In this document: positions 26,891 through 35,238 of the stretch, in pieces
Layout: every line of letters starts with the position of its first letter
Position numbering within the stretch: position 1 is the stretch's first letter
NCBI GenBank assembly: GCA_003280025.1
Contig: QCGD01000015.1
Coordinates: 1-39,018, forward strand
Length of the DNA: 39,018 nucleotides
Reading direction: 5' to 3'
Source: Prochlorococcus sp. AG-363-P06
GTDB taxonomy: Bacteria; Cyanobacteriota; Cyanobacteriia; PCC-6307; Cyanobiaceae
The notes under the pieces: model-generated
Databases searched by the model: none
Seen by the model: only the letters and a program-made list of their open reading frames with translations
Told to the model about the DNA's origin: nothing
Position numbers and translations under genes: made by a program

Positions 26891-28106
26891 TTTTTTCCCA
26901 CCACTTAAACATAGAAATAAGAATTTGATTACTTAATTCCATACCTTTTGGATCACTTAAGAAGAACCTATTACCATTTCTAACTAATAGACCACTTTCT
27001 AAATACATTTCCCATTCTTTTAGTAAACTCCTTAAATTAATTTGAAATTCTTTTTTCTCCCATTTTTGTTCTTCAAATAGTTTGTAAATATCTACACCTT
27101 CTCTGAGTCTCATACCCAACATAATTTTTTCATCTAATTCCCTATAAAGAAAACCTTTATTAACTAGTGAAGAATCTAAGCTATTTTCACATTGATTAAT
27201 TACCCATTTTTTGTATTCCTTACTAATTCTTGGTCTAGTCAACTTTTCCCCCCAAGGAGAACTCGTTGAACCTTGTCCAAAGCTCCACCAACCTAATCCA
27301 GTCCAATAGACTCTGTTATGCCTAGATTGATGACCAGGAAGACAATAATTTGAAATTTCATACCTAGAATAACCTGATCCTTTTAAAATAAAATTTGTGG
27401 ATTCACTATTTCTAAAAGCTTCATCATCACTAGGTAATTGTAATTCACCTAAATCAAATAGTTTTTGAAAAACAGTTCCATGTTCTATATTTAACTCATA
27501 AATCGATATATGCGGAGGAGAAAAGTTTATCGTTCTTTTCAAGTCTTCTTGCCATTCTCTAAGACCACTAAGTGGTAAATTTTGAATTAAATCTAAACTC
27601 CAACTCTTTATAAGACCAGAATCGTATGTTTTGTTTAACCATAAACAACATTTTTCAACATCTTCTCTTAAATGTCTTCTTCCGGCATTTTGAAGTATCT
27701 GATTATTAAAGCTTTGTGCTCCAAGGCTAAATCTATTTATTCCAGCATTTATGAATCCATAAAGATCATCTTGATTAAAACTCGCAGGATCGACCTCCAT
27801 AGTGATTTCTGCACCATAATCCAATCCATAATTCTCTTTAAAAAGTATTATTAAATCTTTAATTTGCTGAGGACATAAAATTGAAGGTGTCCCGCCACCA
27901 ATATAAATTGTGGAGAGAGGGGATTTATCTTTAATTGACAATATTTCTTTATACAAAAAGTGTAAATATTCTTTTATAGTTTTACTTCCGTACCCTTGAG
28001 AACTTTCGATTTTGTTACCTAAAGGTATTACGGCAAAATCACAATAAAAGCACCGTCTATGGCAAAAAGGGATATGTATATAAGCACTTCTTGGAAACTT
28101 ATTCAT
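26883..28106 (-). CDS. hemW: Radical SAM heme chaperone HemW-like protein
   Basis: A radical-SAM protein of the HemN/HemW group. The cluster motif is CHRRCFYCDF near the N-terminus, giving CxxxCxxC followed by a Phe-ending motif as in HemW, where HemN would normally have a further Cys. YIGGGTPSIL, EVDPASFNQDDL and RFSLGAQSFNNQILQNAGRRH follow, and the C-terminal HemN domain starts near KIMLGMRLREGVD. At 407 aa it is of HemW size. It probably handles heme delivery rather than coproporphyrinogen oxidation, an inference from the motif. Confidence 0.9.
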   Translation of the reverse strand: MNKFPRSAYIHIPFCHRRCFYCDFAVIPLGNKIESSQGYGSKTIKEYLHFLYKEILSIKDKSPLSTIYIGGGTPSILCPQQIKDLIILFKENYGLDYGAEITMEVDPASFNQDDLYGFINAGINRFSLGAQSFNNQILQNAGRRHLREDVEKCCLWLNKTYDSGLIKSWSLDLIQNLPLSGLREWQEDLKRTINFSPPHISIYELNIEHGTVFQKLFDLGELQLPSDDEAFRNSESTNFILKGSGYSRYEISNYCLPGHQSRHNRVYWTGLGWWSFGQGSTSSPWGEKLTRPRISKEYKKWVINQCENSLDSSLVNKGFLYRELDEKIMLGMRLREGVDIYKLFEEQKWEKKEFQINLRSLLKEWEMYLESGLLVRNGNRFFLSDPKGMELSNQILISMFKWWEKIN

Positions 28107-28118
28107 AAATTAATTATA

Positions 28119-28134
28119 TTTTTTAGCTAAAAAA
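28119..28134. repeat. 16-bp perfect palindrome between hemW and the PIN-TRAM gene
   Basis: TTTTTTAGCTAAAAAA is perfectly self-complementary, and the flanks (AATTATA / TTATATT) continue the symmetry imperfectly. It lies 13-28 bp upstream of the hemW start in a divergent spacer. It could be an operator or a chance product of AT-rich DNA. Confidence 0.4.
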
Positions 28135-28202
28135 TTATATTGAGGAGAGTAAAAAATAAAATCTTTATTTACTCAATTAATAAATCCTTGTAGATTAGAT
28201 AT

Positions 28203-29312
28203 ATGACAGATATTTTAGTATTAATTTTATTTATATTATCTGGAGCTGCTTCAGGATGGCTTGGGGTTGATGTATTACCTGTAGACATACTCAAAGACGT
28301 TTCTAATGTAGAGGGTTTTAGAATCGTATTAGCAATAATAGGTTTTTTTTTAGGACTAGCAGCTGGCTTTGTATTTTTACAACTTAGAAAGACATTTCTA
28401 GATCAAATACGAACAATGCCAACAGATTTACTCATTAGTAGATCTGTTGGATTGATTTTAGGATTACTTGTAGCGAATTTACTTCTTGCTCCGATATTGT
28501 TAATTCCTTTTCCGAGAGAAGTATTTTTTGCAAAGCCCTTAGCCGCTATATTGAGCAATATTTTCTTTGGTGTCCTTGGATATAAGTTAGCTGATACTCA
28601 TGGCAGAACATTATTGAGACTATTCAACCCTAATAATACAGATGCATATTTGGTAAACGAAGGGATACTACCAGCTGCAAGCCCAAAAATCCTTGATACC
28701 AGTGTAATTATAGATGGACGAATCAATGGTCTATTAAATTGTGGTTTATTAGAAGGGCAACTCATTGTTGCACAAAGTGTAATTAATGAATTACAAACCT
28801 TAGCAGATTCGAGCAGTAATGAAAAAAGATCTAAAGGAAGAAGAGGTCTCAAATTATTAAAAGAACTAAGAGATTTATATGGAAGAAGACTTGTAATAAA
28901 CCCAACAAAATATGAAGGTAATGGTGTAGATGACAAACTCTTAAAAATTACTGAGGATATGGCAGGCACACTGATAACAGCAGATTATAATCTCTCTCAA
29001 ATTGCGGAAGTAAAAGAATTAAAAGTTATGAATTTAAGCGATTTAGTTATCGCTTTGAGGCCAGAGGTGCAGCCAGGAGAATCACTTAATATAAAAGTTG
29101 TCAGAGAGGGGAAAGAAAAAATGCAAGGAATTGGATATTTAGATGATGGAACAATGGTAGTTATTGATGAAGCGAAAGAATTTGTTGGAAGCAGATTAGA
29201 TATTGTTATCACAGGTGCTTTACAAACTCCTACTGGAAGAATGGTATTTGGAAAACTAATAAATAATGCTGAGTCAAACAAATCTTTTAAATCTCCAGCG
29301 ACAGAGGGCTAA
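28203..29312 (+). CDS. Membrane-anchored PIN-TRAM domain protein (YacL-like)
   Basis: A 369-aa protein with four hydrophobic segments in the first 150 residues, then a PIN nuclease domain (ILDTSVIIDGRI, IVAQSVINELQTLAD, LITADYNLSQIA, with the acidic residues in place) and a C-terminal TRAM domain (EGKEKMQGIGYLDDGTMVVI, DIVITGALQTPTGRMVFG). The layout is that of Bacillus YacL. PIN domains cleave RNA and TRAM binds RNA, so a membrane-bound ribonuclease role is plausible, but the target is not known to me. clpR follows 39 bp downstream on the same strand. Confidence 0.85.
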   Translation: MTDILVLILFILSGAASGWLGVDVLPVDILKDVSNVEGFRIVLAIIGFFLGLAAGFVFLQLRKTFLDQIRTMPTDLLISRSVGLILGLLVANLLLAPILLIPFPREVFFAKPLAAILSNIFFGVLGYKLADTHGRTLLRLFNPNNTDAYLVNEGILPAASPKILDTSVIIDGRINGLLNCGLLEGQLIVAQSVINELQTLADSSSNEKRSKGRRGLKLLKELRDLYGRRLVINPTKYEGNGVDDKLLKITEDMAGTLITADYNLSQIAEVKELKVMNLSDLVIALRPEVQPGESLNIKVVREGKEKMQGIGYLDDGTMVVIDEAKEFVGSRLDIVITGALQTPTGRMVFGKLINNAESNKSFKSPATEG

Positions 29313-29351
29313 ATCTAGCTAGAATCAAATCAATGTTCATTAGTGGTACAT

Positions 29352-30014
29352 ATGACTGTATCTGCTCCTTATTACGGCGAAAATTCCGTTATGAGGACTC
29401 CTCCCCCCGATCTACCCTCTTTATTACTTAAAGAGAGAATAGTATACCTTGGTCTGCCTTTATTTTCAGATGATGACGCAAAAAGACAACTAGGAATGGA
29501 TGTTACTGAACTTATTATTGCTCAGCTTCTTTATCTAGAATTTGAGGATCCAGATAAACCTATATTCTTTTATATAAATTCAACTGGAACAAGTTGGTAT
29601 ACAGGCGACGCAGTTGGATTTGAAACAGAGGCGTTTGCTATTTGCGATACCATAAGCTACATAAAACCACCAGTTCACACAATCTGTATTGGACAAGCAA
29701 TGGGCACTGCTGCCGTTATTCTTTCATCAGGAACAAAAGGTCAAAGAGCCGCTCTCCCACATGCGTCTATTGTTTTACATCAACCTATCAGTGGGGCAAG
29801 GGGACAAGCTACAGATATTCAGATAAGAGCCGAGGAGGTTTTAAAAAATAAGAAATCAATGCTTGAGATCTTATCTCGTAATACCGGTAAAACGATTGAA
29901 GAGCTATCAAAAGATTCAGACAGGATGAGTTATCTTAACCCTCAAGAGGCTTTAAATTATGGAGTTATTGATAGAATACTAACAAGTCAAAAAGATTTAC
30001 CAAATAAAATTTAA
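29352..30014 (+). CDS. clpR: ClpR, inactive ClpP-like protease subunit
   Basis: A ClpP paralogue that joins ClpP3 in the mixed ring of the essential cyanobacterial Clp protease. The catalytic Ser motif (normally GxASMGA) is here IGQAMGTAAV, so the nucleophile is missing; the HQP region (VLHQPISGARG) is kept. An extra insert is visible in TGTSWYTGDAVGFETEAFA. The start chosen is ATG at 29352 (MTVSAPYYGE); a GTG three codons earlier is possible. The product is 220 aa. clpP follows after 32 bp, an arrangement expected for the R/P3 pair. Confidence 0.93.
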   Translation: MTVSAPYYGENSVMRTPPPDLPSLLLKERIVYLGLPLFSDDDAKRQLGMDVTELIIAQLLYLEFEDPDKPIFFYINSTGTSWYTGDAVGFETEAFAICDTISYIKPPVHTICIGQAMGTAAVILSSGTKGQRAALPHASIVLHQPISGARGQATDIQIRAEEVLKNKKSMLEILSRNTGKTIEELSKDSDRMSYLNPQEALNYGVIDRILTSQKDLPNKI

Positions 30015-30046
30015 CTATTACTGCCAACTAATTTCTTTTTAAAATT

Positions 30047-30655
30047 ATGCCAATAGGAACTCCAAGCGTGCCTTACAGACTTCCAGGAAGTCAATATGAA
30101 AGGTGGGTAGACATTTATACAAGATTAGGTGTTGAAAGAATTTTATTTCTTGGACAAGAAGTTAATGATGGAATTGCTAATAGCCTTGTCGCTCAAATGC
30201 TTTATCTTGATTCTGATGACAACACAAAACCAATATACTTATATATAAATAGTCCGGGAGGATCAGTTACAGCTGGCTTAGCAATATACGACACTATTAA
30301 ATACGTCAAAAGTGATGTAGTAACTATTTGTGTCGGCCTTGCAGCCTCAATGGGTGCCTTTTTACTAGCTGCTGGCACTAAAGGTAAAAGAGTAGCTTTA
30401 CCTCACAGCCGAATCATGATCCATCAACCTCTTGGAGGTACCTCACAACGTCAAGCAAGTGACATAGAAATAGAAGCCAAGGAAATCTTAAGAATTAAAG
30501 ATATGTTAAACATGTCTATGTCAGACATGACTGGACAATCTTTTGAAAAAATTGAGAAGGATACTGACAGAGATTATTTTCTTAGTGCTGAAGAAGCAAA
30601 AAACTATGGGTTAATTGACAGAGTAATTACGCATCCAAGCGAAGCAAATCAGTGA
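30047..30655 (+). CDS. clpP: ATP-dependent Clp protease proteolytic subunit (ClpP3 type)
   Basis: The active serine protease subunit of the ring. The nucleophile Ser is in [14 protein letters not shown], His is in [10 protein letters not shown], and Asp is in [11 protein letters not shown]. At 202 aa it is standard. It lies directly after clpR, which supports the ClpP3 assignment, though the paralogue number is an inference from context. ClpX or ClpC, not in the window, would feed substrates. Confidence 0.94.
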   Translation: MPIGTPSVPYRLPGSQYERWVDIYTRLGVERILFLGQEVNDGIANSLVAQMLYLDSDDNTKPIYLYINSPGGSVTAGLAIYDTIKYVKSDVVTICVGLAASMGAFLLAAGTKGKRVALPHSRIMIHQPLGGTSQRQASDIEIEAKEILRIKDMLNMSMSDMTGQSFEKIEKDTDRDYFLSAEEAKNYGLIDRVITHPSEANQ

Positions 30656-30754
30656 AATAATTTAAATATTAAGTTTTAAATAAAGTATTTTTTGTTTTAT
30701 TTACACTTTTAATGTCTAAAATATGAATTATCAAAAGTATAGAAACTACAACTA

Positions 30755-31744
30755 ATGACACAACTCTTTTATGACACAGATGCTGATCTAAGTCTTTTAA
30801 ATAATAAAACGATCGCAATAATAGGATATGGTTCTCAAGGCCACGCACATGCTTTAAATCTTAAAGATAGTGGAATGGATGTAATTGTTGGATTATATAA
30901 AGGTAGTAAATCTGAAAGCAAAGCTATTAATGATGGATTAAAAGTATTTAATGTATCTGAGGCATGTGAAAAAGCAGATTGGATTATGATTCTGCTCCCT
31001 GATGAGTTCCAAAAAGAAGTTTATATTCAAGAAATAGAGCCCAATTTAAAAGAAGGTAAAATATTAAGTTTTGCGCATGGCTTTAATATAAGATTTGGCC
31101 TAATAAAACCGCCTGAATTTGTAGATGTCGTAATGATCGCTCCAAAAGGTCCTGGACACACAGTTCGCTGGGAATATCAGAATGGTCAAGGGGTTCCAGC
31201 TTTATTTGCAGTAGAACAGGATTATTCTGGCAATGCAAGATCTTTAGCAATGGCCTACGCAAAAGGTATAGGAGGAACAAGGGCTGGAATTCTTGAAACT
31301 AATTTTAAAGAAGAAACTGAAACTGATTTATTTGGAGAACAAGCTGTCTTATGCGGAGGTCTATCGGAACTAGTAAAATCAGGATTTGAGACTCTGGTTG
31401 AAGCAGGTTACCAACCTGAGCTTGCTTATTTTGAGTGTCTTCATGAAGTTAAGCTAATTGTCGATCTAATGGTTAAAGGAGGATTATCTCAGATGAGAGA
31501 TTCAATTTCAAATACTGCAGAATATGGGGATTATGTAAGTGGTAAAAGACTTATAAATAGTGATACAAAAAAGGAAATGCAGAAAATTTTAAAAGATATA
31601 CAAGATGGTACCTTCGCTAAGAATTTTGTCGAAGAATGTGATAAAAACAAACCTTTAATGACAAAATTAAGAGAAGAAAATTCTAAACATGAAATAGAGA
31701 AAGTAGGTAAAGGTCTGCGTGCTATGTTCAGTTGGCTAAAATAA
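30755..31744 (+). CDS. ilvC: Ketol-acid reductoisomerase
   Basis: The second step of valine and isoleucine synthesis, isomerising and reducing acetolactate with NADPH and Mg2+. The Rossmann loop [19 protein letters not shown] is at the N-terminus, [12 protein letters not shown] is in the middle, and the knotted C-terminal domain shows [12 protein letters not shown] and [14 protein letters not shown] with the metal ligands. At 329 aa it is the short class I enzyme. Its last 13 bases overlap the start of cobD. A 99-bp AT-rich spacer before it should hold its promoter. Confidence 0.97.
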   Translation: MTQLFYDTDADLSLLNNKTIAIIGYGSQGHAHALNLKDSGMDVIVGLYKGSKSESKAINDGLKVFNVSEACEKADWIMILLPDEFQKEVYIQEIEPNLKEGKILSFAHGFNIRFGLIKPPEFVDVVMIAPKGPGHTVRWEYQNGQGVPALFAVEQDYSGNARSLAMAYAKGIGGTRAGILETNFKEETETDLFGEQAVLCGGLSELVKSGFETLVEAGYQPELAYFECLHEVKLIVDLMVKGGLSQMRDSISNTAEYGDYVSGKRLINSDTKKEMQKILKDIQDGTFAKNFVEECDKNKPLMTKLREENSKHEIEKVGKGLRAMFSWLK

Positions 31745-32745
31745 ATCTTTTTTTTATATTAATTGGCGCGATTGGTTTTGATTTATTAATCGGTGATCCA
31801 AAGTTTATAATCCACCCTGTACAAATAATTGGAATTTATGTAAAAAAAATTACTAACTTCTTCATTAATAATTTTGGAGAAAATAAAAAAATATTATTTT
31901 GGGCTGGATTATTTATTGCTCTATCAACTATTTCTGTTAGTTATAGTATCGGAAAATTAATAGAATTAAGCTATTTTCAGTCAAGCAATAATATTATAAG
32001 TGGAATATTCCTATTTCTAGGACTATCAAGTTGCATAGCCTCCAAATGTCTTATTTCAAGAGTTCGGGAGATTGCAAACCTTATAGAGAATCTAGAAAAT
32101 AATCATCAAAACGAGAAGATAGTAAAAGCTAAAGTTCAAGAAATTGTAAGCAGGGATGTAAGTTCATCCTCGAATGAACATCTTTTGAGATCCAGCACTG
32201 AAAGCCTTACTGAAAATTCTGTTGATGGCATATTTGGACCAATGTTTTGGATATTTTTCGGATTCGTTTTAATTAAGTTTTCAATTCTTTTTCCGGGTCC
32301 ATTGTCGCTTGGGTTTTCTTATAAAGCTATAAGTACCCTAGATTCAATGATCGGTTATAAATATGATTCCTTTAAATATTTAGGTTTTTTTAGTGCAAAA
32401 ATTGAAGATTATTTTACTTTCATACCTTCTAGATTAGTTTTATTATCATTACCTTTGGTTAGCTATAGCGGAAATGAATATAAATCTCTCATAAAAAAAA
32501 GTTACCGAGATGGTAAAAAGTATAATTCTCCTAATTCTGGGATTTCAGAGGCTATATTTGCATATACTTCAGGTATAAAATTAGGAGGTAAAAGTAAATA
32601 TAAAAATAAAATCATTGAAAAACCAATAATCAATCCAAATGGAGATATCTGTACTAAAGAAAAGATTAATCTTATTTGTGAATTAATTCTAAGGTTACAA
32701 TTGTTATGGATAATATTTTTTGTTTTAATTTTCTTCATAAGTTAA
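31732..32745 (+). CDS. cobD: Adenosylcobinamide-phosphate synthase (CobD/CbiB)
   Basis: A membrane enzyme that attaches aminopropanol phosphate (or its equivalent) to cobyric acid in B12 synthesis. The N-terminus [18 protein letters not shown] and the stretch [24 protein letters not shown] are family signatures, as is [21 protein letters not shown] near the end. Several membrane spans are visible. At 337 aa it is normal. The start is TTG at 31732, so it overlaps ilvC by 13 bp and is probably coupled to it. Prochlorococcus makes a cobamide needed for its own methionine synthase, which fits. Confidence 0.93.
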   Translation: MAKINLFFILIGAIGFDLLIGDPKFIIHPVQIIGIYVKKITNFFINNFGENKKILFWAGLFIALSTISVSYSIGKLIELSYFQSSNNIISGIFLFLGLSSCIASKCLISRVREIANLIENLENNHQNEKIVKAKVQEIVSRDVSSSSNEHLLRSSTESLTENSVDGIFGPMFWIFFGFVLIKFSILFPGPLSLGFSYKAISTLDSMIGYKYDSFKYLGFFSAKIEDYFTFIPSRLVLLSLPLVSYSGNEYKSLIKKSYRDGKKYNSPNSGISEAIFAYTSGIKLGGKSKYKNKIIEKPIINPNGDICTKEKINLICELILRLQLLWIIFFVLIFFIS

Positions 32746-32802
32746 AATTTAATTGAATAATAACTTAGCTATTAACTTACTATTATTAATCAAAATATTT
32801 TA

Positions 32803-33081
32803 ATGAAAGAAGAAAATTACCCAATAGGAAATTCAAACGAAAATTCAGATAATTCTTTTTTTGAAAATCGAAATGAAGAATCAGAGAATAAAGCTACTGA
32901 AAATCAATATTCCAAATGGGTTGACAATAAAGGGGATGAAGTAAAAAATGTTTTTGGATTTAATAGCAGTGCTGAGCTTGTTAATGGCAGAGCTGCCATG
33001 ATAGGGTTCTTAATGCTTTTATTAACCGAATTAGTTCTTAAAGGGAAACCTGTAACTTCTTCAATCTTTGGCATAAATTAA
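32803..33081 (+). CDS. hli: High-light-inducible (Hlip/SCP) chlorophyll-binding protein
   Basis: A one-helix relative of plant light-harvesting proteins that binds chlorophyll and carotenoid and protects the photosystems. The signature ELVNGRAAMIGFLMLL lies at residues 58-73, with the Glu, Asn and Arg that form the chlorophyll and ion-pair sites. A long acidic N-terminal extension (residues 1-50, rich in Asn, Glu and Ser) precedes the helix, making 92 aa, longer than the minimal 40-70-residue Hlips. The next gene starts 2 bp after its stop, so the two are probably one unit. Confidence 0.92.
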   Translation: MKEENYPIGNSNENSDNSFFENRNEESENKATENQYSKWVDNKGDEVKNVFGFNSSAELVNGRAAMIGFLMLLLTELVLKGKPVTSSIFGIN

Positions 33082-33083
33082 AA

Positions 33084-33296
33084 ATGGAAGAAAAAAAATC
33101 TCAACCATTAAAAATCATTCTCTACATTTCAGCTTGGGTAATAGTTTGGGGAACATTGGGCTCTTTCATAGATTATCCTCTCTATAAAAACCATATCTAC
33201 CAAGAGGGAAGCATATATCAATATCTTACCTTTACCATTACAGCAGGAATAACAATATTAGCGGCCAATTTTTTTTATAAGAAAATTCCACTATAA
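33084..33296 (+). CDS. Small two-span membrane protein next to the Hlip gene
   Basis: A 70-aa protein with two likely membrane segments (IILYISAWVIVWGTLGSFI, and TFTITAGITILAANFFY) and charged ends (MEEKKSQ, YKKIPL). The start codon follows the hli stop by 2 bp, implying cotranscription and possibly a role at the same thylakoid complexes; that role is inference by position. I do not recognise a named family. Its 3' end overlaps the convergent gene by 6 bp. Confidence 0.75.
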   Translation: MEEKKSQPLKIILYISAWVIVWGTLGSFIDYPLYKNHIYQEGSIYQYLTFTITAGITILAANFFYKKIPL

Positions 33297-33548
33297 AAAC
33301 TTATACCTAAATTTTTTGATTATTTTGGCTGGTTTTGTTTTGTCTAGATCATCGTAAAGTATCCACTGATGTGTTTCAGTATCATGATCGCAAGCATAAT
33401 TTCCAGATTGCGTGTCATAAGTATTGATAAATGAATGACATAACTGATCTGCCTCGAAAGCTGAATCATAACCAGTTAAAAAGTATATTAAAAATCCAAC
33501 AAGTATTATCGAAATAATGACTTGAGCAAATAAGTTAACTATCTTCAT
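33291..33548 (-). CDS. Small anchored protein, unknown function
   Basis: An 85-aa product starting at ATG 33546-33548; a TTG five codons earlier is also possible. The N-terminal hydrophobic segment (LFAQVIISIILVGFLIYFL) is a signal anchor. The rest is polar and contains two Cys (QLCHSF and YACDHD) separated by about 14 residues, which could form a disulfide outside the membrane. The C-terminus is basic (KIIKKFRYKF). The family is not recognised. Confidence 0.6.
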   Translation of the reverse strand: MKIVNLFAQVIISIILVGFLIYFLTGYDSAFEADQLCHSFINTYDTQSGNYACDHDTETHQWILYDDLDKTKPAKIIKKFRYKFL

Positions 33549-33606
33549 GAAAATTACCGACAAAATTTAAATATATCACTTCAAAATATTTTCTAACTAA
33601 AAAAAG

Positions 33607-33852
33607 CTAACGGCCAATATTGAAAACAAAATCTCGGAATTGTTGATTATTTAGATACAAAATGACTAAAAGTATTAAACCTATATTAAGGCCTAGGACT
33701 ATTGATCCAATTATATTAATTTGTTTTTTACCAGGTAAGGTATAAGTGATTTTTTTTTCTTTGAGAATAGAAGCTATACCTCTTTTCTCTTTTTCCAAAT
33801 CCTCGTTAGATTGATCATTTTTAACTTCACCATCAGAAAAACCTTTTACCAT
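33607..33852 (-). CDS. Small single-span membrane protein, unknown function
   Basis: An 81-aa product. An acidic and basic N-terminal half (MVKGFSDGEVKNDQSNED, then KEKRG) is followed by LPGKKQ and one membrane span (IIGSIVLGLNIGLILLVILYL), ending in NNQQFRDFVFNIGR. By the positive-inside rule the N-terminus is cytoplasmic. It has an ATG start and is followed 43 bp later by the 85-aa gene on the same strand. Function unknown. Confidence 0.6.
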   Translation of the reverse strand: MVKGFSDGEVKNDQSNEDLEKEKRGIASILKEKKITYTLPGKKQINIIGSIVLGLNIGLILLVILYLNNQQFRDFVFNIGR

Positions 33853-33907
33853 TAGAAATTAATTTTTTAAATTAATCATATTCTAACTCAAATATTTATC
33901 TGAATAA

Positions 33908-34234
33908 TTAACAATTTTTAATCACATATGGAATGGAAATAACATTGAGCATTTTTGGGACCTTGTTAAAAAAGTAACCTTCAATAAGCTCTGTCTGTAA
34001 GCCTAAAATACTTGTCTGACATTTGAATCTATTTCTTTCAAACTCAACTATCTGCATTTTCTCCATATGCAAAATGAGTTTTTTACAACCTTTTTTTTGG
34101 GACTCTCTAACACATTCATTTGTTTTTTTTAAAAGCTCTGTCTTGGTTAGTATTGTCCCCGAGATACCAGAATTAGGTAATAAGACAAAATTAAGGCATA
34201 AAAGAATTATGAATTTCATTAATTTAAAAGACAT
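33908..34234 (-). CDS. Small exported protein, unknown function
   Basis: A 108-aa product with a signal-peptide-like N-terminus (MKFIILLCLNFVLLPNSGIS) and no further membrane span. The mature part holds four Cys (NECVRE, KGCKKL, FKCQTS and the final KNC), consistent with two disulfides in the periplasm or lumen. The start is ATG at 34232-34234, or the ATG five codons later. It is not a family I know. It lies downstream of HU on the same strand but beyond a strong terminator, so it needs its own promoter. Confidence 0.6.
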   Translation of the reverse strand: MSFKLMKFIILLCLNFVLLPNSGISGTILTKTELLKKTNECVRESQKKGCKKLILHMEKMQIVEFERNRFKCQTSILGLQTELIEGYFFNKVPKMLNVISIPYVIKNC

Positions 34235-34275
34235 AGAAATTTTAAATAACCTTTTAAAAGTGTTTCTTTAATTAA

Positions 34276-34302
34276 TAAAAAAGGTGCTCTAAAAGAGCAC
34301 CT
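34276..34302 (-). terminator. Rho-independent terminator after HU
   Basis: A perfect 9-bp stem AGGTGCTCT / AGAGCACCT with a 3-nt loop (34282-34302) is followed, in the minus direction, by six T. It lies 34 bp beyond the HU stop codon. Confidence 0.85.
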
Positions 34303-34335
34303 AATAATCCAAAAAGAATCAAGGTTGAATAAATC

Positions 34336-34611
34336 TCAGCCTTGAACTCTATCCTTAAAAAGCTTCCCTGCTGAGAAGGTAGGTACTCTTTTTGCAGGAA
34401 TTGCAATTTTTTCGCCTGTTTTAGGGTTTAATCCCTGCCTAGCAGAACGATCTCTTGGCTCGAAAGAACCAAATCCGAGTATGGAGACTTTTTTGCCTTC
34501 CACTACTGATTCAACAATAGTTTCAATAGTATCATCTACTATTTTGGATACATCTGTTTTGGTAAGTCCGGATTTTGCGGACACCATGTTTACTAGATCA
34601 GCTTTGTTCAT
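34336..34611 (-). CDS. hup: DNA-binding protein HU
   Basis: A small histone-like protein that bends DNA and compacts the nucleoid. The N-terminal helices (MNKADLVNMVSAKSGLTKTD) and the DNA-binding arms (GFGSFEPRDRSARQGLNPKTGEKIAIPA) are classical. At 91 aa it has the usual length. It is followed by a strong terminator, and upstream it faces a 627-bp spacer with a divergent small transcript candidate. Confidence 0.95.
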   Translation of the reverse strand: MNKADLVNMVSAKSGLTKTDVSKIVDDTIETIVESVVEGKKVSILGFGSFEPRDRSARQGLNPKTGEKIAIPAKRVPTFSAGKLFKDRVQG

Positions 34612-34679
34612 TGAATTTTTTGTAAAACAGAGACTTAAAAGACAAGAATTTTAAATCAAGCCTAAAAACCTCAATCTTG

Positions 34680-34796
34680 CACATCATATGGAGCAAATAC
34701 AAATACGGCAACCGAAAATCCTAGTGGCGCAAAGCTTTATACAAATTTCAGGGACATTTTGAGCTTGAGAATTTTGACCTTAGTTCTCGAGTTTTT
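34680..34796 (+). ncRNA. Candidate small transcript (sRNA or short-peptide mRNA) ending in a terminator
   Basis: This stretch has visibly more G+C than the DNA on both sides and ends in a good Rho-independent terminator. It holds a 24-codon ATG frame at 34688-34762 (starting MEQIQIRQPK) whose TGA lies 1 bp before the terminator stem, so the product may be a peptide or the RNA itself. No clear ribosome binding site or promoter hexamer could be fixed. The 5' end given is approximate. The name of any known Yfr RNA cannot be assigned by reading. Confidence 0.4.
34764..34796 (+). terminator. Rho-independent terminator of the small transcript candidate
   Basis: The stem CTTGAGAA (34764-34771) pairs with TTCTCGAG (34784-34791) over 8 bp with one G-U, with a 12-nt loop, and is followed by TTTTT. 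No annotated gene on the plus strand ends nearby, which is why a separate transcript is proposed. Confidence 0.65.
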
Positions 34797-35238
34797 CTAT
34801 AATTTTTAAAAAGCAACTTAGAACAAAGCACCTAAAAGCCTTGCAATGACTAGTTTTCTTCAGAGTATACATAACTTCTTCTTTTATTAAAGAAATATTG
34901 AAATTCTATAAATTTACGAATTTAGACTATTTATTATTTTTTATTAATTTTCCGATATATTTTCTTCTCAGCACATGAAAAAGCAAAATTTGTATTTTGA
35001 ATTCAAGAAAAAGAAATTTTTTTAATAGTTCAGGATAATTCTACAAAAGATATTTTCTATTGAGCAAATAGATAATCAAAACTCATTTAGTTATAAAAAT
35101 AAGATTACTTAAACTTCAAAAACATTGATGAGAGAAACATTAAATTTGATTTTTTTTTTTAATTTTAGAATTATGATTCCAATATTGGAGTAATTTCATT
35201 GAATTCTCAAATCCCTATATTAAAAAACAAAAAAAACA
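34797..35238. other. AT-rich leader region before glgX, no gene seen
   Basis: About 440 bp of very AT-rich DNA. Only frames of under 20 codons occur. It includes an 11-T run at 35150-35160. It should contain the glgX promoter, but no single -10 stands out. Confidence 0.5.

Noticed and set aside
33853-33907. An AT-only inverted repeat (ATTAATTT / AAATTAAT) between two small genes
   Set aside because: Symmetry of this kind is expected by chance in such AT-rich DNA, and no T-run or gene-end logic supports a terminator.
34688-34740. A faint likeness of GGCAACC-GAAA-GGCGCAAAGC to part of a c-di-GMP-I riboswitch
   Set aside because: The second half of the aptamer and the expected pairings are not seen, and no c-di-GMP-related gene follows.
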